In this document: positions 1-8,172 of the stretch, piece by piece
How the letters are laid out: each line of letters begins with the position of its first letter
Position numbering within the stretch: position 1 is the first letter of the stretch
NCBI GenBank assembly: GCA_937898635.1
Contig: CALEJW010000237.1
Location: forward strand, 1-8,655
Reading direction: 5' to 3'
Source: an uncultured Pseudomonadota bacterium
GTDB lineage: Bacteria; Pseudomonadota; Gammaproteobacteria; Burkholderiales; Usitatibacteraceae
DNA length: 8,655 nucleotides
Program-made: the position numbers and the translations under genes
Notes under the pieces: generated by a model
Databases searched by the model: none
What the model saw: the letters and a program-made list of their open reading frames with translations, nothing else
Told to the model about the DNA's origin: nothing

Positions 1-623
1 CGGATTTCCACACCACGGCGAACGAGTACAGCGTCCCCAAGGCGCGCGCGCTCCTGGACATGTTCGGCTACCTCGACCGCGACGGCGACGGTTACCGGGA
101 GATGCCCGACGGCAGTCCGCTCGTGCTCCAGAACGCCTCCACGCCGAGCGCCCGCGACCAGCAGGTCGACGAGCTGTGGAAGCGCAGCATGGACGACGTG
201 GGCCTCAGGATGAACTTCAAGAAGGCGAAGTGGCCCGACCTCCTCAAGGAGTCGAACGCCGGCAAGCTGATGATGTGGCAACTCGGCGGCGCCGCGTCAT
301 CGCCGGACGCGGACACCTGGCTCTCGGTGCTGTACGGGCCGAACTCGGGCTTCAAGGGCAACCGCGCGCGCTTCAGGCTCGAGGCCTACGACCGCCTCTA
401 CGAGAAGGCGCGCGTCACGCCCGACAGCCCCGAGCGCACGAAGCTCTACCAGGAGATGGCCAAGCTGATGGTGGCCTACGCCCCCTGGAAGGTGAATTCG
501 CACCGCATCCTCACGGACATGTGGTATCCGTGGGTGATCGGCTACCGCCGCCCGCCCCTGCAGAGCAACAACTTCTGGAAGTACCTCGACATCGACCTCG
601 CGAAGCGCCCGCCCTCCCACTGA
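1..623 (+). CDS. ABC transporter substrate-binding protein, family 5 (peptide/nickel type), 3' part only
   Basis: The gene enters from the left edge; the first complete codon is at position 3 and the stop is TGA at 621-623, giving 206 visible residues. The text matches the C-terminal lobe of family-5 extracytoplasmic solute-binding proteins (SBP_bac_5; DppA/OppA-like). It has a conserved ARALLDMFGYLDRDGDGYREM segment with an acidic D-x-D-x-D-G loop, then the typical DELWKRSMDDVGL helix, a W-x-L-G-x-x-x-x-PDAD-x-W stretch, and an AYDRLYEKAR...ERTKLYQEM motif near the end. Such proteins are periplasmic and deliver oligopeptides or related solutes to a membrane permease. The N-terminal lobe, the signal peptide and any permease genes lie outside the window, so the ligand cannot be assigned. 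An NnrU-family gene follows after only 12 bp and is probably co-transcribed. Confidence 0.9.
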   Translation, partial: DFHTTANEYSVPKARALLDMFGYLDRDGDGYREMPDGSPLVLQNASTPSARDQQVDELWKRSMDDVGLRMNFKKAKWPDLLKESNAGKLMMWQLGGAASSPDADTWLSVLYGPNSGFKGNRARFRLEAYDRLYEKARVTPDSPERTKLYQEMAKLMVAYAPWKVNSHRILTDMWYPWVIGYRRPPLQSNNFWKYLDIDLAKRPPSH

Positions 624-635
624 CCGGAAGCCCCG

Positions 636-1316
636 ATGGACCCCATCGCCCACCTCGCCCTCGCCACGCTGGTCTTCCTCGCCACGCACTTCTTCACCAG
701 CACTCCCCTGCGCGCCCCGCTCGTCGAGGCCATGGGGGAAAGGGCCTACCTCGGCAGCTATGTCCTCGTCTCCTTCGCCACCATCGGCTGGATGGCCTGG
801 GCCTATGGGCAGGCTCCCCAGGTCGTGCTCTGGCAGGTGCCGGGGCTCAAGCTCTGGCCGCTCGTGGTGATGCCCTTCGCGTTCATCCTCATCGCCGCCG
901 GCCTCATGACGCGAAACCCGTCCCTGGTGGGCCAGGAGGGCCTGCTCAGGAAGGAGGATCCGGCCCGGGGGATCCTGCGCGTCACGCGCCATCCCCTGAT
1001 GTGGGGCATCGCGCTTTGGGCGGGCGTGCACCTCCTCGCGCGCGGCGACGCCGCCTCCACGATCTTCTTCGGGGGCTTCCTGGCGCTCGCCCTGGCCGGG
1101 ACCGCCCTCATCGACGCCCGCAAGGCCGACGCCCTCGGGGAGGACTGGAAGCGGTTCGCGGAGGCCACCTCCAACGTGCCTTTCACGGCGATCGTGGAGG
1201 GTCGCAATCGCTTCGTCCTGGCCGAGATCGGGGCGAAGAGGGTCCTCGCGGGGCTTGCGATCTACGGCGTGGTCCTCTGGGTCCACCCCTGGGTCTTTGG
1301 CGTAAGGGCCTACTGA
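636..1316 (+). CDS. NnrU-family integral membrane protein
   Basis: This 226-residue protein has about six hydrophobic segments, at roughly residues 4-20, 38-58, 72-91, 120-136, 142-160 and 200-220. The central RGILRVTRHPLMWGIALWAG stretch, with its R-H-P motif at a membrane entry, is characteristic of the NnrU family, which includes the plant 15-cis-zeta-carotene isomerase Z-ISO. NnrU was named from denitrification gene clusters, but most members have no established reaction and no denitrification gene is visible here. The start is ATG at 636, with GGAAG at 626-630 five bases upstream as ribosome binding site. It sits 12 bp behind the transporter gene, which suggests translation from the same message. 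The family call is secure from sequence; the physiological role is unknown. Confidence 0.88.
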   Translation: MDPIAHLALATLVFLATHFFTSTPLRAPLVEAMGERAYLGSYVLVSFATIGWMAWAYGQAPQVVLWQVPGLKLWPLVVMPFAFILIAAGLMTRNPSLVGQEGLLRKEDPARGILRVTRHPLMWGIALWAGVHLLARGDAASTIFFGGFLALALAGTALIDARKADALGEDWKRFAEATSNVPFTAIVEGRNRFVLAEIGAKRVLAGLAIYGVVLWVHPWVFGVRAY

Positions 1317-1347
1317 CCACTTTTTGGCCCGATCCGGGCATATCCGG

Positions 1348-1376
1348 GGCCTGCCGGGACCCGTTTCGCGTACAAT
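1348..1376 (+). promoter_or_regulatory. Putative sigma-70 promoter for the helicase-pepN unit
   Basis: TACAAT at 1371-1376 is a good -10 hexamer in otherwise very GC-rich DNA and lies in the gap before the helicase. Transcription would start near 1383 and give a leader of about 150 nt. No convincing -35 hexamer is present at 16-18 bp spacing (GGCCTG at 1348-1353), so the assignment rests on the -10 box and its position. Confidence 0.45.
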
Positions 1377-1391
1377 GCCCGTCCAAGGTTT

Positions 1392-1420
1392 CCGAAGCGC
1401 TTCAACCGGTTAGCGCTTCC
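1392..1420 (+). promoter_or_regulatory. Palindromic element in the helicase 5' leader
   Basis: GAAGCGCT (1394-1401) pairs with AGCGCTTC (1412-1419) to form an 8-bp stem around a 10-base loop. The region also holds two nested palindromes: GAAGCGCTTC at 1394-1403 and AACCGGTT at 1404-1411. The words CCGAAGC and AACCGGT recur downstream at 1454-1460 and 1480-1486. The element lies just after the predicted transcription start. It could be an RNA hairpin in the leader or a DNA operator; the sequence alone does not decide. Confidence 0.45.
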
Positions 1421-1519
1421 CGCCCCACCGCCAGCCCACGAGGCGCGGACTTCCCGAAGCAACAAGTTTCGTCTGCCTGAACCGGTCAGGGGCGCAATGC
1501 CCTTCCAGGCCGATCTTTC

Positions 1520-1531
1520 AGGAGAACTACC

Positions 1532-1534
<3 letters not shown>
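1520..1534 (+). promoter_or_regulatory. Shine-Dalgarno site that points to an ATC start codon
   Basis: AGGAG at 1520-1524 is followed by a 7-base spacer and then ATC at 1532-1534. From there the frame reads ISQTFESLGLLPELL, the usual N-terminus of RhlE-type helicases (commonly M-S-x-x-F-x-S-L-G-L). The frame is open upstream to a TGA at 1478-1480 and contains no ATG, GTG, TTG or CTG before this point. Confidence 0.65.
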
Positions 1535-3004
<1,470 letters not shown>

Positions 3005-3022
3005 GCCCGGGGCCCCCAGGAC

Positions 3023-5707
3023 ATGCCGCCGGATACCGCCTCGATTCGCGAAGCCGCCGACCGCACGACCCGCCTCGCGGACTACGCGCCGCCGGCGTAC
3101 CTCGTGGACACCGTCGCGCTCGACGTGGACATCTCGCGGCCGCGGGTCACCGTCCGCGCTTGCCTCGGCATGCGGCGCAATCCCGAGGGCGCCGGCGGAG
3201 CGTTGGTCCTCGACGGCGAGCATCTCGAGTTCGTCCGTGTCGCCATCGACGGCGTGGCCCTGGAATCGCCCGCCTACGAACTCACCGGCGAGCGCCTCAC
3301 CATCGCCTCGGCCCCCGAGATCTTCCGGATCGAGACGGAGGTGAGGCTCGATCCGTGGACCAACACGCGGCTCGAGGGCTTCTACGCCTCGAAGGACGGC
3401 CTCTTCACGCAATGCGAGGCGGAGGGCTTCCGCACGATCACGTACTTCCCGGACCGGCCGGACGTCATGGCGACCTATACGGTGACGCTGCACGCCTCCC
3501 GGGAGGAGTACCCGCATCTCCTCGCCAATGGCAACCTCGTGGCTTCCGGCGAGGAAGGCGATGGCCGGCACTGGGCGAAGTGGGAAGACCCCTTCCGCAA
3601 GCCCTGCTACCTCTTCGCGATGGTGGCGGCGAAGCTCGACCTGCTCGAGGACAGGTTCGCCACGCGCTCCGGAAAGCAGGCGTTGCTGCAGGTCTACGTG
3701 GAGCCGGGCAAGAGCGACCAGGCCGGCTTCGCGCTGCAGTGCCTGAAGCGCGCGATGCGCTGGGACGAGGAGCGCTTCGGGCTCGAGCTCGACCTGGAGC
3801 GCTTCATGATCGTCGCCGTCGGCGACTTCAACATGGGGGCCATGGAAAACAAGGGCCTCAACATCTTCAACACGAGGTACGTGCTGGCCCGCGCCGACAC
3901 CGCGACCGACATGGACTTCATGTTGATCGACCGCGTGGTCGCGCACGAGTACTTCCACAACTGGACCGGCAACCGCGTCACCTGCCGCGACTGGTTCCAG
4001 CTCTCCCTCAAGGAGGGGCTCACGGTCTTCCGCGACCAGGAGTACGGCGCCGACGAGTACTCGCGCGCCGTCTCGCGCATCCAGGACGTCCGCGAGCTTC
4101 GCGAGGACCAGTTCCCCGAGGATGCGGGCCCGATGGCCCACCCGGTGCGCCCCGAGGCCTACGTCGAGATCAACAACTTCTATACCGCCACGGTCTACGA
4201 GAAGGGCGCGGAGGTGGTGCGGATGTACCAGGCCCTGCTCGGCCGGGACGGCTTCCGCAAGGGGATGGACCTCTACTTCGAGCGCCACGACGGCCAGGCC
4301 GTGACCTGCGACGACTTCCGCGCGGCGATGGCGGACGCGAACGGCGCGGACCTCGGGCAGTTCGGCCTGTGGTATTCCCAGGCCGGCACGCCGGTGCTGG
4401 AGTGCTCCGGGCACCATGACGCCGCGGCGCGCACCTACGCGCTCACGCTCCGGCAATCCTGCCCGCCCACGCCCGGGCAGGCGGAAAAGAAGCCGTTCTG
4501 CATTCCCGTGGCGATCGGCCTCGTGGATCCGCAAGGCTACGACATCCCGCTTCGCCTCGAGGGCGAGGACGCGCCTCGCGCCGTCCCCGACCCCCACACG
4601 GGAGCCCTCACGCGGGTGTTCCCCCTCACCACGGCGGAGGCGACGCTCGTCTTCGCGGACGTGGAAGCGCCGCCCGTTCCCTCCGTCCTTCGCGGATTCT
4701 CCGCGCCGGTGATCCTTCGCCAGGACCTCGGCGAGCACGAGCTCACGCACCTGATGGCGTACGACGCGGACCCGTTCAACCGCTGGGAAGCGGGCCAGGC
4801 CCTCGCCACGCGCATCCTGCTCGCGGGCGCGGAGGCGATCCGGCACGGGCGCGAGATGGCGGTCCCGCCCGCGTACCTGTCCGCGCTGGGCCGCGTCCTC
4901 ACCGACGGCGCGCGCGACCCGGCGTTCGCGGCCGAGTGCCTGCAATTGCCTGGCGAAGGCTTCCTCGCCGAGCAGATGGAGGTGGCCGACCCCGAGGCGA
5001 TCCACGCGGCCCGCAAGCGCCTCATGACCGAGGTCGCGCTCCGCTTCCGCACGCGCTTCGAGGGGGCGTTCCGCCACTTCGCGGTGCCGGGGCCCTACTC
5101 GCCCGTCGCGGCGGCCGCGGGGCGGCGCGCGCTTCGCAACGCCGCCCTCGCCTACATCATGGCGATCGACGACTCCACGGCACGCGCGCTCACCTTCCTC
5201 GAGTTCCGCCGCGCCGAGAACATGACCGACGCGATGGCCACGCTCGCCTGCCTCGCCTGCTCCGAGGGCGCGGAGCGGGAACGCGCGCTCGCGATGTTCT
5301 ACGAGAAGTGGAAGGACGAGGTGCTCGTGGTGGACAAGTGGTTCCGCGTGCAGGCGGTGTCGGACCTGCCCGGCGCCGTCGGCCGCGTGGAGGCCCTCCT
5401 CGCGCACCCGGCGTTCGACCTGCGCAATCCCAACCGCGCGCGCTCCGTCCTGCACGCCTTCGCCAACGGCAACCCCCTGCATTTTCACGCGGCCGACGGC
5501 TCGGGCTACCGGCTGGTGGCGGACAAGGTGGTGGCGCTCGACCGGATCAATCCGCAGGTTGCCTCGCGCCTGGCGCGCGCCTTCGACCGCTGGCGCAAGT
5601 ACGACGCGCGCCGCCAGGAGCACGCCAGGGCGGCCCTCGCCTCCATCCAGGCCGCCGGGGACATTTCCCCGGACGTCTCCGAGGTCGTCGGGCGAGCCCT
5701 CTCCTGA
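3023..5707 (+). CDS. pepN: Aminopeptidase N, zinc-dependent M1 family
   Basis: This 894-residue cytoplasmic metallo-aminopeptidase removes N-terminal residues from peptides in late protein turnover. The N-terminal beta domain begins with YAPPAYLVDTVALD (21-34). The exopeptidase motif GAMEN is at 272-276. The zinc site is HEYFH at 308-312 with the third ligand E331, an exact HExxH-x18-E arrangement. Y392 matches the transition-state tyrosine Y381 of E. coli PepN, with the same 11-residue offset as the other catalytic residues. The long helical C-terminal half is complete. E. coli PepN has 870 residues, so this is full length. The start is ATG at 3023; the upstream site is weak (GGGG at 3009-3012, or AGGA almost touching the start). 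The 18-bp gap to the helicase suggests one transcript. Its ability to degrade peptides fits loosely with the peptide-type binding protein upstream, but no functional link is shown. Confidence 0.97.
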   Translation: MPPDTASIREAADRTTRLADYAPPAYLVDTVALDVDISRPRVTVRACLGMRRNPEGAGGALVLDGEHLEFVRVAIDGVALESPAYELTGERLTIASAPEIFRIETEVRLDPWTNTRLEGFYASKDGLFTQCEAEGFRTITYFPDRPDVMATYTVTLHASREEYPHLLANGNLVASGEEGDGRHWAKWEDPFRKPCYLFAMVAAKLDLLEDRFATRSGKQALLQVYVEPGKSDQAGFALQCLKRAMRWDEERFGLELDLERFMIVAVGDFNMGAMENKGLNIFNTRYVLARADTATDMDFMLIDRVVAHEYFHNWTGNRVTCRDWFQLSLKEGLTVFRDQEYGADEYSRAVSRIQDVRELREDQFPEDAGPMAHPVRPEAYVEINNFYTATVYEKGAEVVRMYQALLGRDGFRKGMDLYFERHDGQAVTCDDFRAAMADANGADLGQFGLWYSQAGTPVLECSGHHDAAARTYALTLRQSCPPTPGQAEKKPFCIPVAIGLVDPQGYDIPLRLEGEDAPRAVPDPHTGALTRVFPLTTAEATLVFADVEAPPVPSVLRGFSAPVILRQDLGEHELTHLMAYDADPFNRWEAGQALATRILLAGAEAIRHGREMAVPPAYLSALGRVLTDGARDPAFAAECLQLPGEGFLAEQMEVADPEAIHAARKRLMTEVALRFRTRFEGAFRHFAVPGPYSPVAAAAGRRALRNAALAYIMAIDDSTARALTFLEFRRAENMTDAMATLACLACSEGAERERALAMFYEKWKDEVLVVDKWFRVQAVSDLPGAVGRVEALLAHPAFDLRNPNRARSVLHAFANGNPLHFHAADGSGYRLVADKVVALDRINPQVASRLARAFDRWRKYDARRQEHARAALASIQAAGDISPDVSEVVGRALS

Positions 5708-5709
5708 AA

Positions 5710-5741
5710 CGACAAGGGCCGCATTGCGCGGCCCCGTGTCG
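5710..5741. terminator. Hairpin after pepN, probably bidirectional
   Basis: GGGCCGC (5716-5722) and GCGGCCC (5728-5734) form a 7-bp stem with loop ATTGC. It is flanked by CGACA (5710-5714) and TGTCG (5737-5741), which also pair, so an extended hairpin of 12 bp with a small internal bulge is possible. On the - strand it is followed by TTGTCGTTT, a loose U-rich tail; on the + strand there is no T-tract. It lies exactly between convergent genes. Confidence 0.6.
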
Positions 5742-5754
5742 GGTGATGCCCATC

Positions 5755-5775
5755 GGGGCTCCTCGGCGGAGCCCC
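5755..5775. terminator. Second GC hairpin between convergent genes
   Basis: GGGGCTCC (5755-5762) and GGAGCCCC (5768-5775) form a perfect 8-bp stem with a 5-base loop, TCGGC. It starts four bases beyond the stop codon of the small - strand gene. No T-tract follows on either strand, so termination efficiency is uncertain; it may act with the adjacent hairpin or protect the 3' end of a message. Confidence 0.5.
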
Positions 5776-5779
5776 TCGC

Positions 5780-5908
5780 TCAGTTCTTCTTGATCTGCTC
5801 GAGCACCTTGAAGGTGGACTTCGACGCGCCGTGGAAGAGGCGCTTGAAGGCCTTCGACAGGCAGCGCCGCTCGAGGGTGTTGCGTCGGGTACGTTTGCGT
5901 TCGGCCAT
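5780..5908 (-). CDS. Unrecognised 42-residue, strongly basic small protein
   Basis: The gene runs from ATG (5908-5906) to TGA (5782-5780) on the - strand. AAGGAG lies six bases upstream and TATAAT about 28 bases upstream, so it has its own expression signals. About 90% of third codon positions are G or C, as in the flanking genes, which supports real coding. The product begins MAERKRTRRNTLERRC and ends KVLEQIKKN. Fourteen of 42 residues are Lys or Arg. Residues 11-26 form a plausible amphipathic helix (L12, C16, L17, F21, L24, F25), followed by a second short helix with F33, L36 and I39. There is no signal peptide or membrane segment. It is not S21, L34, L36, THX or RMF by inspection. A nucleic-acid or ribosome-binding role would fit the charge but is not shown. 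The frame stays open far upstream inside the caspase gene; that extension is an out-of-frame shadow. Confidence 0.78.
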   Translation of the reverse strand: MAERKRTRRNTLERRCLSKAFKRLFHGASKSTFKVLEQIKKN

Positions 5909-5914
5909 GGCCAA

Positions 5915-5920
5915 CTCCTT
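5915..5920 (-). promoter_or_regulatory. Ribosome binding site of the 42-residue protein
   Basis: On the - strand AAGGAG is followed by TTGGCC and then ATG, a near-ideal site with six-base spacing. It fixes the start at 5908 within a frame that is open much further upstream. Confidence 0.75.
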
Positions 5921-5935
5921 GTCGCGGAACGCGCG

Positions 5936-5964
5936 ATTATACCGGAGCGGCCCCCCCGGCGCAC
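5936..5964 (-). promoter_or_regulatory. Promoter of the 42-residue protein gene
   Basis: The - strand carries a perfect TATAAT at 5941-5936 in a region that is otherwise almost pure G/C. Transcription would start near 5929, leaving a leader of only about 20 nt with the AAGGAG site. No good -35 hexamer is seen at 17 bp spacing (GTGCGC at 5964-5959). Confidence 0.6.
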
Positions 5965-5981
5965 CCCCGGGCACTCCGGGG
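5965..5981 (-). terminator. Short hairpin just after the caspase-MORN gene
   Basis: CCCCGG (5965-5970) and CCGGGG (5976-5981) form a 6-bp all-GC stem with a 5-base loop. It starts two bases beyond the stop codon of the caspase-MORN gene. No T-tract follows, so this may be only a partial terminator. Confidence 0.35.
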
Positions 5982-5982
5982 C

Positions 5983-8073
5983 TCACTTCAGGAGCTTGAC
6001 GGCCCCGTCGACGATCTCGGCCTCGAGCCGCGTGCCGTCGACCTTGACCATGGCGCCCCGGGCCTTCGCGAGCCCCTTCTCGAAGACGCCCTCGAACCGC
6101 GAGCCGTCCGAGAACCAGAACGTGCCCTTGCCCTCGGGGTGCCCGTCCACCATCTCGCCCTCGTACTTCTGCCCGCTCTCGTGGAAGTAGGCCCCGACGC
6201 CCGTGAGCGCCCCGTCGCGCAGGTCGCCCTCGTACCGGTCGCCGTTGGAGAAGTGGTACACGCCCTTGCCCTGGGCCTTGCCGTCGACGAACTGCGCCTC
6301 GATCCGGTCGCCGTTCTTCGCGAAGTATCGTCCCTTGCCGTGCATCTTCCCCGCCGCCATCTCGCCCTCGTAGCGGTCGCCGCTCGCGAAACGATAGATG
6401 CCGGCGCCGTTCGCCTTGCCGTCCACGAAGGAGCCCTCGATGCGGTCGCCGGCCCGGGTCACGTAGATCCCGCGCCCGGCGATGACCCCGCCCTTCACCT
6501 CGCCCTCGTAGGAATCCCCGTTGGCGAAGCGGTACTTGCCCCGGCCGCTCGGGCGATCCTCGAGGAAATCGCCCTCGTACTGGTCGCCGTTCTCCCACGC
6601 GTAGGCGCCCTTGCCGTGCTTGAGCCCGTCCTTGAACTCGCCCTCGTACTTGAACGCCTTCGAGGTGTACTGGCCCTTTCCGTGGAGCTGCAGGCCGCGC
6701 ATCGCGCCGACGTAGATCGACCCGTCCGCGAACGTGAGTTCGCGCACGCCGGGGGCGATCTCGCGGCCGGGCAGGTCGTCCTTGGGCTTCGGGGGAGGAG
6801 GTGGCGTCTGCACCGGTGTCGCATCGCCGGAGGGCCGGGAGGCCGCGGCGGAGGGCTCCGGGGGCGTCGAAACGGAGGCGGATGCGGCTGGCGAAGCGGT
6901 GGCGGGCGCCGCCGTATCCGGGGGCCGCGCCGCCGGCTTCGCCGACGGTGCCACGGCCGCCACGCGCTCGGCGGGCGGGCCGCCTGCGGCGGCCGTGGAC
7001 GGCGCGGCTTCGGTCCCGGTTGCGGCGGGGTCGGGGCGCGCGTTGGGGATCCCCGGCCGCGAGGCTGTTGCGGGCGCCCGGGGCTCGGTAGCCGATCGCT
7101 CGGCCACGCGGTCGCGGCCGGTCAGCGAATCGATGCGATTGCGCGCGAGGACCGCGAAGACGCCGTTCGGGTACTTGTCGAGGTAGGCCTGGATGTCGCC
7201 GGCGCGCGTGGAATCCTGGACGCTCTTCCAGAACTGGAGCTCCAGCTGCGCGGCCACGTCGGCGGACGGCCCGCCGCCCGCGGACTGCGATTCCGTCGCG
7301 ACGCGGCCCGTCGAGTTGAAGACGAAATCGCCCTTGATGGAGGAGAGCTCCCACGGCGTCTGCAGGCGCTTCGTGTCGCGCTCGACGCCTTCGCGCACCT
7401 TGCGGAAGAGGACCTCCACCGGCATGTCGGGGATCTTGATGTTCTGGAGGATGTGGCCGGTGTAGACGCCGTTGCGGCCGAACCCGTCCGCCGCCGTCGC
7501 GCCGGGCGCGGTGGCGTAGGCGATGAGCGTCCCCGAGGGTCCGCTCATCTGCGCAAGACCGGTTGCGCGCACCTTGAAGGAATCGCGGAACGGGTTGTCG
7601 CGGCAGGCGTCGAGGATCACGAAGTTGAACCGGGTGCGCGCCCGCTCCATGCGGTCGAAGACCTGCGAGACCTCCACGGAGAAGAAGGTGACGTCGTCCT
7701 CCGAGGCCATGACGGCGTCGATCGGAATCAGGTAGTTGCGGTCCTTGAACTGCATCGCGTGGCCCGCGTAGAAGAACAGTGCGGCCTCGGCGCCCTCGAG
7801 CGCCTTGCCGAATTCCTGTATGGCCGAGATCATCTCCGTCCGCGAGGTGTTCTCGCGCACGATCGTCGTGAACCCCAGCTCGCGCAACGTGGCGCCGAGA
7901 TCGCGGGAGTCGTTGACGGCGTTGCGAAGCGGGGATGTCGGGTAGGCGTTGTTGCCGATGAGGAGCGCGACCCGTCCCCTCGCCTGCGCGACAGACACGA
8001 ATGCCGCGCAGGTCGCGAATGCGAGGAGGGCGACGAAAGCCCGCAGGCCGGTCGTGTGTGTGCGGTTCTTCAT
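5983..8073 (-). CDS. Exported caspase-like (peptidase C14) protein with C-terminal MORN repeats
   Basis: Counting from ATG at 8073, the protein has 696 residues. Residues 1-31 form a signal peptide (MKNRTHTTGLR, a hydrophobic core, then AQA before RGRV), so it should be periplasmic or secreted. Residues 33-255 are a caspase/metacaspase-type domain: VALLIGNNAYP strand, FFYAGHAMQ with catalytic H105, and VILDACRDNPF with catalytic C157. The dyad is intact, although GHA replaces the more common GHG. Residues 270-315 carry LELQFWKSVQDS...YLDKYPNGVFAVLARNRI, a helical module seen after many bacterial caspase domains. A Pro/Ala/Ser linker (about 325-435) follows, then about 11 MORN repeats (450-690), usually linked to membrane lipid or protein binding. 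An ATG at 8148 would add 25 residues ahead of the signal peptide and is rejected. The ribosome binding site is weak. No gasdermin-like neighbour is present. Substrate and role are unknown. Confidence 0.9.
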   Translation of the reverse strand: MKNRTHTTGLRAFVALLAFATCAAFVSVAQARGRVALLIGNNAYPTSPLRNAVNDSRDLGATLRELGFTTIVRENTSRTEMISAIQEFGKALEGAEAALFFYAGHAMQFKDRNYLIPIDAVMASEDDVTFFSVEVSQVFDRMERARTRFNFVILDACRDNPFRDSFKVRATGLAQMSGPSGTLIAYATAPGATAADGFGRNGVYTGHILQNIKIPDMPVEVLFRKVREGVERDTKRLQTPWELSSIKGDFVFNSTGRVATESQSAGGGPSADVAAQLELQFWKSVQDSTRAGDIQAYLDKYPNGVFAVLARNRIDSLTGRDRVAERSATEPRAPATASRPGIPNARPDPAATGTEAAPSTAAAGGPPAERVAAVAPSAKPAARPPDTAAPATASPAASASVSTPPEPSAAASRPSGDATPVQTPPPPPKPKDDLPGREIAPGVRELTFADGSIYVGAMRGLQLHGKGQYTSKAFKYEGEFKDGLKHGKGAYAWENGDQYEGDFLEDRPSGRGKYRFANGDSYEGEVKGGVIAGRGIYVTRAGDRIEGSFVDGKANGAGIYRFASGDRYEGEMAAGKMHGKGRYFAKNGDRIEAQFVDGKAQGKGVYHFSNGDRYEGDLRDGALTGVGAYFHESGQKYEGEMVDGHPEGKGTFWFSDGSRFEGVFEKGLAKARGAMVKVDGTRLEAEIVDGAVKLLK
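5986..6726 (-). repeat. MORN repeat array, 69-bp period
   Basis: The array encodes repeats of the form D-x-Y-E-G-x-x-x-x-G-x-x-x-G-x-G-x-Y-x-x-x-x-G. From residue 497 to the C-terminus the period is exactly 23 residues (69 bp) without any insertion. The 11-bp word TCGCCCTCGTA (+ strand) recurs identically at 6155, 6224, 6362, 6500, 6569 and 6638, always at multiples of 69 bp. The last unit, before KLLK, is degenerate. Confidence 0.92.
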
Positions 8074-8118
8074 CGTGGTCGCGGGCCCGGTCGTTCCCGG
8101 CGAGGGCCCGGAGCGCGA

Positions 8119-8124
8119 ATTATC
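8119..8124 (-). promoter_or_regulatory. Putative -10 box of the caspase-MORN gene
   Basis: GATAAT on the - strand lies in the 99-bp gap (8074-8172) between the two - strand genes, about 45 bp before the start codon. It is the only AT-rich word in the gap. It sits inside a short inverted repeat, GAGCG (8111-8115) and CGCTC (8124-8128), which could be an operator. No clear -35 hexamer is visible, and read-through from the upstream gene is equally possible. Confidence 0.35.
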
Positions 8125-8172
8125 GCTCAAGACGCCGCAGGAGGGCACCGCGCGCGGCGCGGGCGCCGGGGA

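Noticed and set aside
1327..1339. Small hairpin GCCCG-ATC-CGGGC after the NnrU gene as a terminator
   Set aside because: The stem is only 5 bp with a 3-base loop, and its T-run precedes rather than follows it on the + strand.
5780..5964. Type I toxin-antitoxin pair at the small gene
   Set aside because: The product has no membrane segment, and no opposing promoter or antisense RNA signal is visible over the gene.
5909..7354. Long upstream extension of the 42-residue protein frame on the - strand
   Set aside because: It overlaps the caspase-MORN gene in another frame and is Arg/Gly-rich shadow text. The promoter and ribosome binding site place the real start at 5908.
5780..8073. Bacterial gasdermin-caspase defence operon
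   Set aside because: The caspase-like protein is exported. The only small neighbour is a 42-residue basic protein, far too short and too charged for a gasdermin.
8074..8148. Upstream ATG at 8148 as start of the caspase-MORN protein
   Set aside because: It would place 25 polar, low-complexity residues before an otherwise perfect signal peptide, and it lies upstream of the candidate -10 box at 8119-8124.
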